Shown piece after piece: positions 10,979 to 20,559 of a stretch of 64,000 nucleotides of DNA. Position 1 is the first letter of the stretch, and the number at the start of each line of letters is the position of its first letter. Source of the DNA: Anaeramoeba flamelloides (Eukaryota; Metamonada; Anaeramoebidae); assembly GCA_027625915.1 (NCBI GenBank), contig JANTQA010000070.1, positions 13,087,001 through 13,151,000 on the forward strand, written 5' to 3'. The notes under the pieces were generated by a model that had not been told where the DNA came from, did no database searches, and saw only the letters and a program-made list of their open reading frames with translations. The position numbers and the translations under genes are program-made.

Positions 10979-11308
10979 CTAGTTTTGTTTTGTGAGGGTT
11001 TCAAGAATATCTGAGTCACCTTGATCCAAAACTGTTACTACGGATGTTCTAAAATATTTACCACAGGCACGACCAAGATCGATATTGTTTCCATTGAATT
11101 GATGGAATTTACATCGAGAAAGCATTGCGTAGTATTGGATTTCGGATTTTTTAAGTGGCGGGCAATTGTTAGCAACAATTAATAACTTTCCTTCTCCTTT
11201 ACGTAAATCTTTAAGACATTGTTGGGTTCCAAGATGGTATTTTCCTGATTTGATAACAAGTGCAAGTTTGGATCCAATTCCTTCGTTTTTTTTAGATTTT
11301 TTGGACAT
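10979..11308 (-). CDS. RPL30: 60S ribosomal protein L30 (eL30)
   Basis: A single-exon frame of 109 residues (family ~105-115). Hallmarks are LALVIKSGKYHLGTQQCLKD, KLLIVANNCPPLKKSEIQYY, the GNNIDLGRACGKYFR stretch and the C-terminal LDQGDSDILETL. The L7Ae-type fold of this protein binds RNA kink-turns; eL30 sits at the subunit interface of the large subunit. No introns. The stop is TAG, the only non-TAA stop among the complete genes here. The ATG at 11308 gives the normal N-terminal length. Confidence 0.97.
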   Translation of the reverse strand: MSKKSKKNEGIGSKLALVIKSGKYHLGTQQCLKDLRKGEGKLLIVANNCPPLKKSEIQYYAMLSRCKFHQFNGNNIDLGRACGKYFRTSVVTVLDQGDSDILETLTKQN

Positions 11309-11474
11309 TTCGTGAAATACAAATAATAAACAGGATTAAAAGAAAAAAAAATGAAATAATTACAGACAAAAGTGTTTCCAGAATGGTTTTGTTTCAAAGA
11401 GAGTGTAAACACTGTTTTGAAAATTGACTTTAACTCTTTTTAAGAAGGTTTATACTCTTTCAACTTTGAATTTT

Positions 11475-11737
11475 TACTACTATTATTTTCCAATGAAAAA
11501 ATGAAAATTTCTCGTGAAAACATTCCAAAATATTTTTCGAGTTTAAAAGTTAAAGAAAATCCAATAATCTTTTTCGACATCTTTTAGAAATGATTTTTTT
11601 AGACAACAAATTAATCTACTTGTTGAACTCTGAGACAAAATTTTTACTCTAGTAATTTGAGGTAGCAATAATTATTAATCATTATTTTGGAAATTGAAAT
11701 GAAAATTTTCATTTTTTAATTGAAAAATACCAGTAAT
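11475..11737 (+). mobile_element. TIR element M1 (MITE-like)
   Basis: About 265 bp with ~33-bp terminal inverted repeats: left TACTATTATTTTCCAATGAA, right reading AAAATGAAAATTTTCATTTT then TTGAAAAATACCAGTA. A second copy is inside the G-alpha intron at 54462-54727. Non-coding. Confidence 0.75.
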
Positions 11738-11899
11738 AGAAATTTAAGAAACGAATACCAAAGAGAATTAGTGTTTTACAAGGCCTTTTAAAATTCATAT
11801 AATTATTTTTTTTTTATTATTTAACGGAGGAGTTTTTAATTCCTCTTATTTGCCCGAATTCCTAAATTATGATTTAGGAATTTTGTTAAAGACTCAAAA

Positions 11900-12130
11900 A
11901 TAAATTTATTACCTATTAAGGCTAATAAATACAATGAATCTCTTTTTCTAATAATATCAAAAATAGTAATATTATTTTTTATATATTAGAGATGTTGATT
12001 TTTTTTATTTCGGATATCCAGATTTTACGATTATTTTCATAGGCTGGGCAGTTCCAGAGACTATTTTCATAGGCTGGGCAGTTCCAGAGAAAATTCATAT
12101 AATTATATTCCAAAAAATATTCTTGTTAAA
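11900..12130 (+). repeat. Dispersed repeat S1
   Basis: Resembles 36480-36680: shared order of 'aatgaat/gaatctctttttctaataatatcaaa', then 'gggcagttccagag' / 'gaacagttccaaat'. Strongly diverged. It lacks an open frame but has patches of near-coding composition, so it may descend from a gene or transposon. Confidence 0.4.
12031..12090 (+). repeat. 30-bp tandem duplication
   Basis: Two head-to-tail units sharing TATTTTCATAGGCTGGGCAG followed by TTCCAGAGA, differing only at the first base. The near identity in otherwise decayed DNA says the duplication is recent. Confidence 0.9.
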
Positions 12131-13019
12131 AATTTTTATCATTAAAAATTTAGTAATGAAAAATTTGTAATATTAATTTTAAATTAGTGACTTACTATTT
12201 CTTAGTTTTTGGTTTTATTTTTTTTTAATTTTTAAAATATCAGATTCTTCTATGTTAAGGTTGATTTAAAAGTGGGGTGACATCATATTTAATTATTTTG
12301 TGGTCTTCAATACTAAAGGATATATATTTTTTATATCAATTTATTATTCTGGGTGAGTCACAATATTTGAAATGGTTAAAGTAAATCTTTGACAAAATAA
12401 ATTAAAAATCAGCTTTTGTCATTTTTATTTTTTTAATTTCTCCCAACAAGGACTTCTCATATTTTGACTGTAATTTTATTAAAACAATAGAAATATCATA
12501 AATAACCAAGGTTACAATCAAAAAAATTGATTCCAAAGGTATTTTCAAAATAGATATTTAATTCATAATAATTTATAGTTGCTAATTTTCGCCAAATTGA
12601 AAATTTCCCTCAACTCAAAAAAAAAAAAAGAAAATCTTGAAACCCAATTCTTATTTTTAAAAAACTTAGTACTTTAAGGTATAACTTATCTTGAAAAGTT
12701 CCAAATTAAAATTTGAATAAAGCCACTATTTAATTTAATCCACACTTATATAAATATTAAGTTCTCTTTATTAAAATAAATTACATTTGTGATACAAAAA
12801 TTTTCAACTGAAAAGAAAAGGTCAATTCCATTCAACATTGAAGTGCAAGAAAACAATTTTGTTAATGGAGTTTTTACTTGAATATTATTTTTTTATCTCT
12901 TTCTTTTCTTTCTCTTTTATTTGTCTTAGTTTATAAAAATCTTTTTTTTTATTTTCAAAAGAAAAGAAATCAGATGAGATCTAATCTTACCTAAATTATA
13001 AATAGAATAAAAAGCTCGT
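12131..13019. other. Intergenic, no gene seen
   Basis: AT-rich, with no credible frame and no confidently assigned repeat. Confidence 0.5.
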
Positions 13020-13330
13020 AATAAATTTAAAGTTTCAGAAAGTTCTATAGAGTACATTCGAGTATTATAGAGTACTGTAGAGTGTTGAGGGTGCCAGGTT
13101 TTCTTGAAGTTTTCTGTTTTATTTGTTACATCCATCGATTTTCACAATAAACAGAAAACTAGAGAAAACCTAACGGCGCTTTTACATAATTTGTTAGAAT
13201 GGAGTAAAGTCAAAGATTTTACTCTATTCTTTTGAATTCTGGTAAAGCTAACTGAATTTTATTTTGATTTGAGAAATAAATGGAAAATTATTGAAATTTT
13301 CTATTAATTTCTCAAATCAAAAAAAAAACC
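13020..13330. repeat. Modular hairpin array C2
   Basis: Holds module (i), CAGGTTTTCTTGAAGTTTTC mirrored by CAGAAAACTAGAGAAAACCT, and module (iii), GTTAGAATGGAGTAAAGTCA mirrored by TTTTACTCTATTCTTTTGAA. It ends with a third stem built on TTTGATTTGAGAAATAAATG. The same three modules form C1, C3, C4 and C5. Confidence 0.7.
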
Positions 13331-13743
13331 CAAAAACATTTTTCTTGAATTATTCCTCTTCAATAAGAAAAAAATAAAAAAAAATATTGTACTTTTTTCT
13401 AGAGTAAAATTTAAGGTATGTAAAAAGGGAATCCTTATTATAAAAGTTATTCTGATTACTTTAATTGTTTTTTTTTGATCATTATAGACATAGGAATTAT
13501 CTAGATTATTAACCCTCATATGTATTTTTTTTTGTAAGATTTTTGCTTTCATATATTTATTTTCATTCTTTTCAAATTTTATATCAAAAAATGAAATTTG
13601 TTTAATTGAAAAAATCAAGGTAACCTTGTGTTTGTAGGAAAAGAATTTGTTATAAAAAAAAAAAAAAAAATTAAAAAAAAACAAAAGAAAAATTAATTCA
13701 AAAACAAACAAAATATTTTAAAAAAATTAGCAAATTTTTATTC

Positions 13744-15234
13744 TTATTTTTCTTCATTAAGAAGAGCTTTTAAATTTTTTATTTTCTCATTTATAGTTGT
13801 AGTTATTTTTAAACTGAAATCTTCTTGGTGTTTTTGTAATGTTTTTTCAAATTCGCTAACATAATCACAATCATCTTCATTGTCATCATCAATATCATCA
13901 TCATCGTCATCATCAATATCATCAAGCCCATTGTCATCATCTAATTTTTTTTCTTTTTTTTCATTTTCATTAATTTTATTATCGCCTAATTTCACAATTT
14001 TTAATTGTTGAAGGTTTTTTGATAACTCTTTGATTTGGTCTTTTTCAAATTTTTTATACTCTGGATTAAAAATTTTCTGATTTGTTTCGATAGTGTTGTT
14101 GTTGTTGTTATTTTTATTATTTTTGTTATTAATAATTTTTTTTTTTTCAAGATATATCTTTTTGATCATTTCAAGTTTTGAATCTAATTTTGGAGCAGTC
14201 ATTGAAGTCAGCAGTGAAAGGTCTATTCCATCAAACAAAGAGTTGGGATCAAAATTTTCGCCATTATTTTGCATGATACTTTCAAATTCTTTTTTCATTC
14301 GCTCCTCATATTCAAGTTGATCTAAATCATAGCCAAAGGAAGGGAATGGTTGTTCATGTCCAAAATCCATTGAGATCGAATTAAGAGAAAGCTGGCTGTT
14401 CTGGGTTACCGTTGACATTTTCTCGTTATTGGTATTCTGTGAAAGGGATTCTAGATTCTGATTTTTTTGGTTTTCGTTTTGAATCTCGATTTTAGTTTCA
14501 TTATTTAGCTCGTTTAGATTTTCGTTTACATTGTTGGTTGTGTTTTCTTTTTGGTTGACGTTTTGCCCTTGTTCAAAGTTTTGTTCTTGGCCTTGTTCTT
14601 GGCCTTGGCCTTGGCCTTGGCCTTGGCTATTTCTTAATTTGAATTTCAATTTTTTGTTTTGGTTTGAAAACCTTTTAATCTTTTGTCTGTACTTTGTGTT
14701 TGTTTCGCGCAAGTCAAGAACTAATTCATGAGTTTGCGTTCTTTCTTCATTTAGTGCATCGACCTTGGCAGTTTGGACAATGTTTTCCACAGAAAGCTTA
14801 CAGACCTCTTCTTCTAAGAGCTTGACATATTCGTCGATGGTTAAGTTTTTTTGCTTTGTTCTGAGCTCACGAAGGGTTAACTCAAAAACTTGTTCTTCAA
14901 GTTTTGTTTTGTTCTGATCGTTCCAGTTCCTTTCTTTAAAGTCTGGGTTTATTTTTTTTCTTTTCTTCAGCTTTCTCGTCCTTTTTCTTGGGCGATATTC
15001 CCTTTCCACTAAATGCTCCTGAATATTAGTCATTTCAATTTCTTCTTGTTGGTCCTTATTATTGTTAGTAGTTGTTGTTTGGATAGGCGTTTCGATTGGT
15101 GATGTTAAGGGAGAAGAGTAGTCGTTTATCATCTCATCAGAGCGTGGTGTTAAATCAGATCGCAAAAGCTCATCAAAGTTTGGTGAATTTAAGCTGACGG
15201 GACTTTTTTCTTGTAAGTTTAATTCTGTCATCAA
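13744..15234 (-). CDS. Coiled-coil protein with basic patch, bZIP-like
   Basis: 496 residues, no intron. Residues ~81-94 are strongly basic (RPRKRTRKLKKRKK). Residues ~136-175 read like a bZIP dimerisation helix: YVKLLEEEVCKLSVEN followed by leucines in most heptad positions. The asparagine and arginine of the canonical bZIP contact motif (N-x7-R) are absent, so DNA binding in the usual way is doubtful. A QG repeat (residues ~204-218), N/Q-rich linkers and an acidic run of aspartates near the C terminus follow; the acidic tract could act in activation. Nuclear location is inferred from the basic patch. It could be a diverged transcription factor or simply a coiled-coil scaffold. The reverse strand of the QG repeat shows as an artefact frame rich in Trp and Pro. 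Confidence 0.75.
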   Translation of the reverse strand: MMTELNLQEKSPVSLNSPNFDELLRSDLTPRSDEMINDYSSPLTSPIETPIQTTTTNNNKDQQEEIEMTNIQEHLVEREYRPRKRTRKLKKRKKINPDFKERNWNDQNKTKLEEQVFELTLRELRTKQKNLTIDEYVKLLEEEVCKLSVENIVQTAKVDALNEERTQTHELVLDLRETNTKYRQKIKRFSNQNKKLKFKLRNSQGQGQGQGQEQGQEQNFEQGQNVNQKENTTNNVNENLNELNNETKIEIQNENQKNQNLESLSQNTNNEKMSTVTQNSQLSLNSISMDFGHEQPFPSFGYDLDQLEYEERMKKEFESIMQNNGENFDPNSLFDGIDLSLLTSMTAPKLDSKLEMIKKIYLEKKKIINNKNNKNNNNNNTIETNQKIFNPEYKKFEKDQIKELSKNLQQLKIVKLGDNKINENEKKEKKLDDDNGLDDIDDDDDDDIDDDNEDDCDYVSEFEKTLQKHQEDFSLKITTTINEKIKNLKALLNEEK

Positions 15235-15639
15235 ACGTATTTCAAATGTTGTTATTTTTCTTTTGGTTGTTTGGTTAAGAAAAAGAAAAAAAGGATTTTT
15301 GTAAAAGTTAAAAATTAAAAAGAAAAGAAATTTTTGAAAAAAATAAATTTTGGAAAATCGAACATGATAACAACTACACTTAATTCAGGGTAGGTTGTTT
15401 GCTGTATAATTTTTAGTCTTTTATTTTATTTTTTTAAATACTTGTTTTTTAAACATTCCAATATACAAAAAATCTAAAAACCTTTGTCAAATTATCATTC
15501 TTTTCTAGATAAACTTTTTTTGGAAAAGAAAGTTTTCAAAAAATATCAAAATTTCGAGATATCCTTTTTTTTACAATCACTTCCCAAGCTCAAAATGAAG
15601 ATTTTGTTTTTAAGTTTCAAAAATTTCAAAATTTTCATT
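15235..15639. other. Intergenic, upstream of bZIP-like gene
   Basis: AT-rich flank presumed to hold the promoter of the minus-strand gene that starts at 15234. No frame or repeat recognised. Confidence 0.5.
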
Positions 15640-16390
15640 GTTTAATTTAGAAAAGAACCTATTCTTGGACAATCTATTCAAAAGAAAAATAAATTGAAAT
15701 TTTTTGTTCATTTTTAAGGGATTAGTGTCAACAATATATTTGTCGATAAAAATATGTGTGTGTAAATTAGGTATTAGTGGTATTTTGTTTTAAATGACTC
15801 AAAGGTCTCTATAAAAATTATTAACTAGATTAATACACAATAAATTATTACATTTTTTACTAATGAAAATAATTATATTTTGTCTTTACAAATTATTTTT
15901 TTTTTCAATTCCTGTTCGAAATCTTAAAATAGAAACTCAAAATAATAGTATTTCAGTACTTAAAATTTTTATTTAGAAACACCCAAAAGTAATAATTTTT
16001 TAAATATTTTAATTTCAAGATTAACTGAATAATCTTCAACATGAAAATGCAAAGACTGATTAATTTTGTACCTTTTTCACATAAAGTTGACTGTATTGTC
16101 GGTATCTTTTCAGTATTTCAGAATTAATTTCGAAAATTAATCTATTTCTAATTATTTGATTTTTTAGAATTATTAAATTTTTTAGTAATTAATTCTAAAT
16201 TACAAGACAAATTTAAGATTGAAATCCTCTAGCTTTGAAGTGTTGAAATTGATGAATTAAACTTTATATGGGTTGAGAAATATAGATTTTTTTCTGATAA
16301 TTATTAAATTTTTAAAAATAAAAGGATCAGGTTTAATGGATAAGATCAACTTGTTGTATTCTTTAGTTAAATAAAATTATTTAACAAATT
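15640..16390 (+). repeat. Dispersed repeat E1
   Basis: Direct copy of 45830-46530, diverged. Shared stretches include AAATAAATTGAAATTTTTTG, 'gggattagtgt', CAATAAATTATTRC-like, TTTTTTACTAATGA, 'aatagaaact', TATTTCAGTA and AACACCCAAAAG. Non-coding in this copy. Confidence 0.6.
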
Positions 16391-16724
16391 TGAAAAATTG
16401 CTGGCTTTAATGTCATTTTTCTTGAATAACAACAATTTTTTTAATTTTAGTTCTTTGTTGTTAATTCTAAACACTTAGGGGGGGTAGCTACACCATAATA
16501 TATGATAAAAATTTGAGAGAGATGAGATAAGAGTATTTAATTTTAGAGGCTTGTGATCACAGATTCTCGAAAATTTTATTTAACAAATTATTTATTATTT
16601 TTTTTTTTAGAAATATTAAACAATAAAAAAAAGAGTATTTATTGATAAAATTATTTTGATTTTTTTTTTTTTATTTAGATAAACTTAATTATAAATTTTT
16701 GGCATGGTTTAAAAAATCAAAAGA

Positions 16725-17215
16725 CTAGTAACACCATACTTTACCTTCAATTTGGAAATTCATTAATTTTACAAACTTTTTCATTTTTTTCTTTTTTTGT
16801 TTTTGTTTTCATTTCGTTTTTTTCGAGTTACTAAATCTGTTTCGTTAGATCTGAGATTTTTTTCAATGGTTTATATAATGTTAGTTTTTAGTCTCTTAAA
16901 TTGAAAATTCCACATACCATCAGTTCATGGTATCTTATCATTTGATATGATCACAAATTGTTGGTGTAACTTTAACAAATCTACTAATACATTTTTTGTT
17001 AAGCTTGTTTTATTATTTTGAACAAACTGTTTTTGATTTTTTTTGTTTTATATTGTTTTCTTTTATTTGGATTAAAAGGATTACATATAAAAATATTAAT
17101 ACTATGCCACTTAAATGTGATTTTATATTACATTTGGAAAAATATAATAAATTGAGGTTTTTTTATTCCTATTTTTGATTTTTTATGTTTCCAAATTTTT
17201 GGAATGGGGTTTAGT
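16725..17215 (+). repeat. Dispersed repeat F1
   Basis: Direct copy of 38515-39005: 'taacaccatactttaccttcaatttggaaat', TTTCATTTCGTTTTTTTCGA, TAATACATTTTTTGTTAAGC, CAAATTTTTGGAATGGGG. Two inverted copies lie at 48905-49250 and 63305-63650. Non-coding; ends approximate. Confidence 0.65.
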
Positions 17216-17573
17216 TTTTTTTTGGGAGTTGATAATTTTAGATTCTTAGTATAAAACTTAAAGCTATTTTTTAGTTAAAAATTTGATAAAATATAATCAT
17301 ATTCATTTCTCCAATTCCATCAAATCCAACTATTTAAAATGCCTAACAAGTAATGTTTGGTGATAATTATTATTTTTTGGAATCCTTCTAGCTATTTAAG
17401 TTCCATTTATATTACCTTTTGTGATTGTCTCGGTTGTGATGTTGTTTTTCATTTTAAACAAAATCAATTTAATCCCAAATGTCACTGATCAAAAAAATAT
17501 TTCTAATTGCTTTTTGTTGTCGTGATTAAAAAAATTCAAAAATGATGAAAAAATAAAAAATCAAAAAGTTAAA

Positions 17574-17668
17574 TGCCACAATAGAATGTTGAGATAAGGA
17601 TAAAAGATAAGTCATTCAACATTTGAAACACAATTTTAAGCAATCCAACTCAACATTCTATTGTGGCA
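17574..17668. repeat. Hairpin I, perfect 20-bp stem
   Basis: TGCCACAATAGAATGTTGAG at 17574-17593 is mirrored perfectly by CTCAACATTCTATTGTGGCA at 17649-17668, with a 55-nt loop. It matches no other repeat in the window. Confidence 0.9.
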
Positions 17669-17895
17669 ATTATTTGGGGATTTTTGAAAAAAAAATTTAA
17701 AAAATCAAAACAATCAAGTACTTTAAAAAATAAAAATCAATTAGTTAAAACAAAGTAAAAAATGTTATTTTCTGATCCTCTTCAAAATTGCAAAAAAATG
17801 AAAAATATACCTTTACTGTGGCTACTCCCTTAAGGAAAAAAAGTAACTACAATTTTTGTGATATTTATTGGCGAAAAACACCAACTAAACTTTGT

Positions 17896-18282
17896 GGAAA
17901 AAAAGTTCAACACGGTTTTTAATTAAGAAAAGTACCTGAAACTGAAAATTAAGATCAATTAAAAAAAGAATAAATAAATAATTAAAAACAAAATGAAGTA
18001 TTCAGCACTTAACCAGTTTTCTTAATACTCTCTTTTAGTATGGGTTTTTCTTTGATTGATCAATTATTAAAAATTTGTTCAAAAGAATTGAATATTTTTG
18101 TGATCTACAAAACCACACAAACAATTTCGATAAATCAAGTAGATTTAAATTGTATTTGTTTGATTCATTGAAAATAATACAATGGGTTATTATTTGAAGT
18201 TAATTGGTTTCTTCTTTTTATTGATTTTACTTTTTGTTTTCAGTAAGGTTCCCAATTAAAAACGGTGTTGAACTTTTTTTCC
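17896..18282 (+). mobile_element. TIR element A2, next to RCC1-BTB start
   Basis: Core ends GGAAAAAAAGTTCAACACGG and CGGTGTTGAACTTTTTTTCC. The interior 'gtatgggtttttctttgattgatcaatta' is almost identical to A1. The outer TIR extension seen in A1 is missing on both sides. The element ends 47 bases before the ATG of the RCC1-BTB gene, so it forms its proximal promoter. Confidence 0.85.
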
Positions 18283-18286
18283 ATGA

Positions 18287-18294
18287 TATATAAA
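18287..18294 (+). promoter_or_regulatory. TATA-like box
   Basis: TATATAAA lies directly after element A2 and 35 bases before the ATG at 18330. In DNA this AT-rich such boxes occur by chance, so the assignment rests on position only. Confidence 0.3.
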
Positions 18295-18329
18295 TTTTTT
18301 TTTCTTCATTTTTTTTATTTTTCTCCAAA

Positions 18330-20153
18330 ATGTCCAAGTCCTCTTCTGTTTATCTTACTGGGCCAAAAAAATTCAGTTTCATTACCAACGAAAAGAACAA
18401 TAATTTACCCAAATGGACCGAAAGCAAAATCAAAAAAACCCAAACAATAAAAAAGATCGTCTGTGGGAGGAGAATTCACTTTCTTATTTGGAAAAAGCCA
18501 GACAAATTGGAGTTTTATCATGAATATAAGAAGAAAAGGAAATACCAATTACCCAAAAACGAAACAATCAAAGACATTGTTTCAAGTTACGAAACCTATC
18601 AAATTTTAACTGAATCAGGAAAGGTCTGGTCTTTGGCTAATAGTAACCGTTATAAAGAAGTACCTCTTCTTGACGCAGACCAAAGCACTTTTGAAAAGAT
18701 CAGGCCTGTAACATTTTTCAAAGAAAAGAAATTGTTTGTTAATTCACTTGTAATGGGCTTTACTTCTTGTTATTATCTTTGTAATGGAGACCAATTGTAT
18801 GCCTCTGGATCAAACGAGGAAGGGAGCCTTGGAATTGGTCAAGAAGGAGGCCGAGAACCAATGCCTGTCTATGTTCAAGACAAGGTGACCAAAATCTTTT
18901 CAGGGAGCCATGCTTTGAATTTCTTTTTCACCACAAGCAAGCCTGATCTTTTTTATGCCTGTGGAAGTAATTATTATGGAGAGTTAGGTATTGGCTCTAC
19001 TGTTTCGCAAATCTCACCCGTTGTTGTTAAAAACTTTCAAGGATCCGAGATCATGACTGTAAGTTTGGGTTATTCACACTCCATTTTAATCAACAAGAAG
19101 GGGCAAACCTTTAGCTGTGGCCGCAAGGGGACAAATGGGCATGGTGTCGACAAAGCCATTTTTACCTTAATTCCACAACTCAAGGAGAAGAAAGCTGTCC
19201 AATTGGCAATTGGATCAAGCCAAATTTTGGTATTAACAGACCACAATGAATTGTATGGGTGGGGGTTTAACGAAAACAGACACCCAACAGACGAATTCGA
19301 GAACAACAACAGTAACAACTTTCCAAAAAAAATCAGCCTACCAGGTTATTTTACAAATTATTTGGACTCAAAAGACATGATCAGGATTGTCAGTGGCACA
19401 TTTGTTAGCTTTCTTTATCTTGATTTCAAAAACGCACTTTTACAAGATCTTGGGCTATTGTTTGAATCCCAAAAATTTTGTGATTGTGAAATTGGAACAT
19501 TGGGAAACACAACCCCCGCCCACAAGGCGCTTGTCGAGTGCAGAACCAAATTAACAATTGATCAAATCCAAAAAAAATTATTTGGTGAAAAATCAACGAT
19601 TAATAAAGAACAAACTTTGAGTTTTCTGAAATGGGTTTATCATGATGAGATTTCTGATCTGGAAAAACTTGAACAAAATTTTGGTGCATTGCAGTTAACT
19701 TTCCCCCCATTCGTGGATAATACACTTGAAAAGGATATTGCGCAACTATATCAGGATGATGATTCAAAGGATTTTAAAATTTTGGCCAAAATTGATAAAA
19801 TTGATCAGGAGAATGAGGACAAAGATGAAGAAGAGGAAGAAGGAAATTATGAAGAAATACCAGTGCATAAATTCATTTTATTGGCTAGAAGTGGCTTGTT
19901 TCGGGAAATGTTTGATAATGTTAATGAAAAAGATAATATAAACAAAGTTAAAGATTATTCTCAGAAAACAATCGAAAGCTTGGAAATTTTAATCAAATAT
20001 TTTTATACCAATTCAATCAAATTGACAGCTGACCAAGACCCAGAATTAATCGTTGATGAATTGTCTGATGCTGTTGAATATTACCAATTAAATGATCAAT
20101 GTAATCTTGAGTCTGAATTATTGAAAATTAAAATGCAATTCGATCTTAATTAA
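18330..20153 (+). CDS. RCC1-repeat and BTB-domain protein
   Basis: 607 residues, no intron. Residues ~140-330 hold RCC1 blades: LYASGSNEEGSLGIG, FYACGSNYYGELGIG, SLGYSHSILINKKGQTFSCG and IGSSQILVLTDHNELYGWG. Residues ~45-105 look like an earlier degenerate blade. A first BTB-like half follows at ~375-445 (FCDCEIGT, TPAHKALVECRT, LSFLKWVYHDEISD). A second follows at ~480-590 (FKILAKID, then IPVHKFILLARSGLFREMFD, then SLEILIKYFYTNSIKL) and is interrupted by an acidic insert DEDEEEE-like at ~497-505. RCC1-BTB proteins usually bind cullin-3 or cytoskeletal and Ran-type partners; which applies here is unknown. AATAAA lies ~65 bases past the TAA stop. Confidence 0.92.
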   Translation: MSKSSSVYLTGPKKFSFITNEKNNNLPKWTESKIKKTQTIKKIVCGRRIHFLIWKKPDKLEFYHEYKKKRKYQLPKNETIKDIVSSYETYQILTESGKVWSLANSNRYKEVPLLDADQSTFEKIRPVTFFKEKKLFVNSLVMGFTSCYYLCNGDQLYASGSNEEGSLGIGQEGGREPMPVYVQDKVTKIFSGSHALNFFFTTSKPDLFYACGSNYYGELGIGSTVSQISPVVVKNFQGSEIMTVSLGYSHSILINKKGQTFSCGRKGTNGHGVDKAIFTLIPQLKEKKAVQLAIGSSQILVLTDHNELYGWGFNENRHPTDEFENNNSNNFPKKISLPGYFTNYLDSKDMIRIVSGTFVSFLYLDFKNALLQDLGLLFESQKFCDCEIGTLGNTTPAHKALVECRTKLTIDQIQKKLFGEKSTINKEQTLSFLKWVYHDEISDLEKLEQNFGALQLTFPPFVDNTLEKDIAQLYQDDDSKDFKILAKIDKIDQENEDKDEEEEEGNYEEIPVHKFILLARSGLFREMFDNVNEKDNINKVKDYSQKTIESLEILIKYFYTNSIKLTADQDPELIVDELSDAVEYYQLNDQCNLESELLKIKMQFDLN

Positions 20154-20269
20154 TTTGGTTTTGAAGGGTTATATTTAATCTAACTCAAAAATATTTCGAC
20201 TCAATTGATGGTCGGATAAATAAAAAAGTAACAAAATTTTTTTAAAAATCAATACACATTCTCCAAGGA

Positions 20270-20540
20270 TAATTTATAATACTGAAGAAAGAATTAACCA
20301 AGTTAAAATTTTGATATATAAAAGAAGATATAAACTCAAAAAGAAATGAGAAATTCTGGGTTTTGGGCTTATATATCCAAAAATTTAAAGTTTTAAAAAA
20401 AAGATATTGAAAATATTAATTAGGAAATAGACACCTTAAAATTATGAGATGCAAATCTAAACCAATTTGGAGAAAACTTGATAATAAATTGTTCTGGGTG
20501 AAAATGTCAAGAAGATTTAAAAATTATTAGGTATAACAAT
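20270..20540 (+). repeat. Dispersed repeat R1, coding-like
   Basis: Carries CAAATCTAAACCAATTTGGA followed by 'gaaaacttgata', which recurs on the minus strand at 36770-36965 (AAATCTAAACCAATTTAGAG). In one frame R1 reads KPIWRKLDNKLFWVKM-like, with tryptophans that are rare in random AT-rich DNA. Possibly the relic of a gene or transposon; no family recognised. Confidence 0.4.
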
Positions 20541-20559
20541 AACATAAATAAACAATCGT

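Noticed and set aside
13304-13711. 135-codon minus-strand frame downstream of the bZIP-like gene
   Set aside because: Phe/Lys/Ile low-complexity sequence through A/T tracts, no domain, overlaps hairpin array C2.
14531-14731. Frame with a Trp-Pro repeat on the plus strand
   Set aside because: Antisense of the Gln-Gly repeat of the bZIP-like gene.
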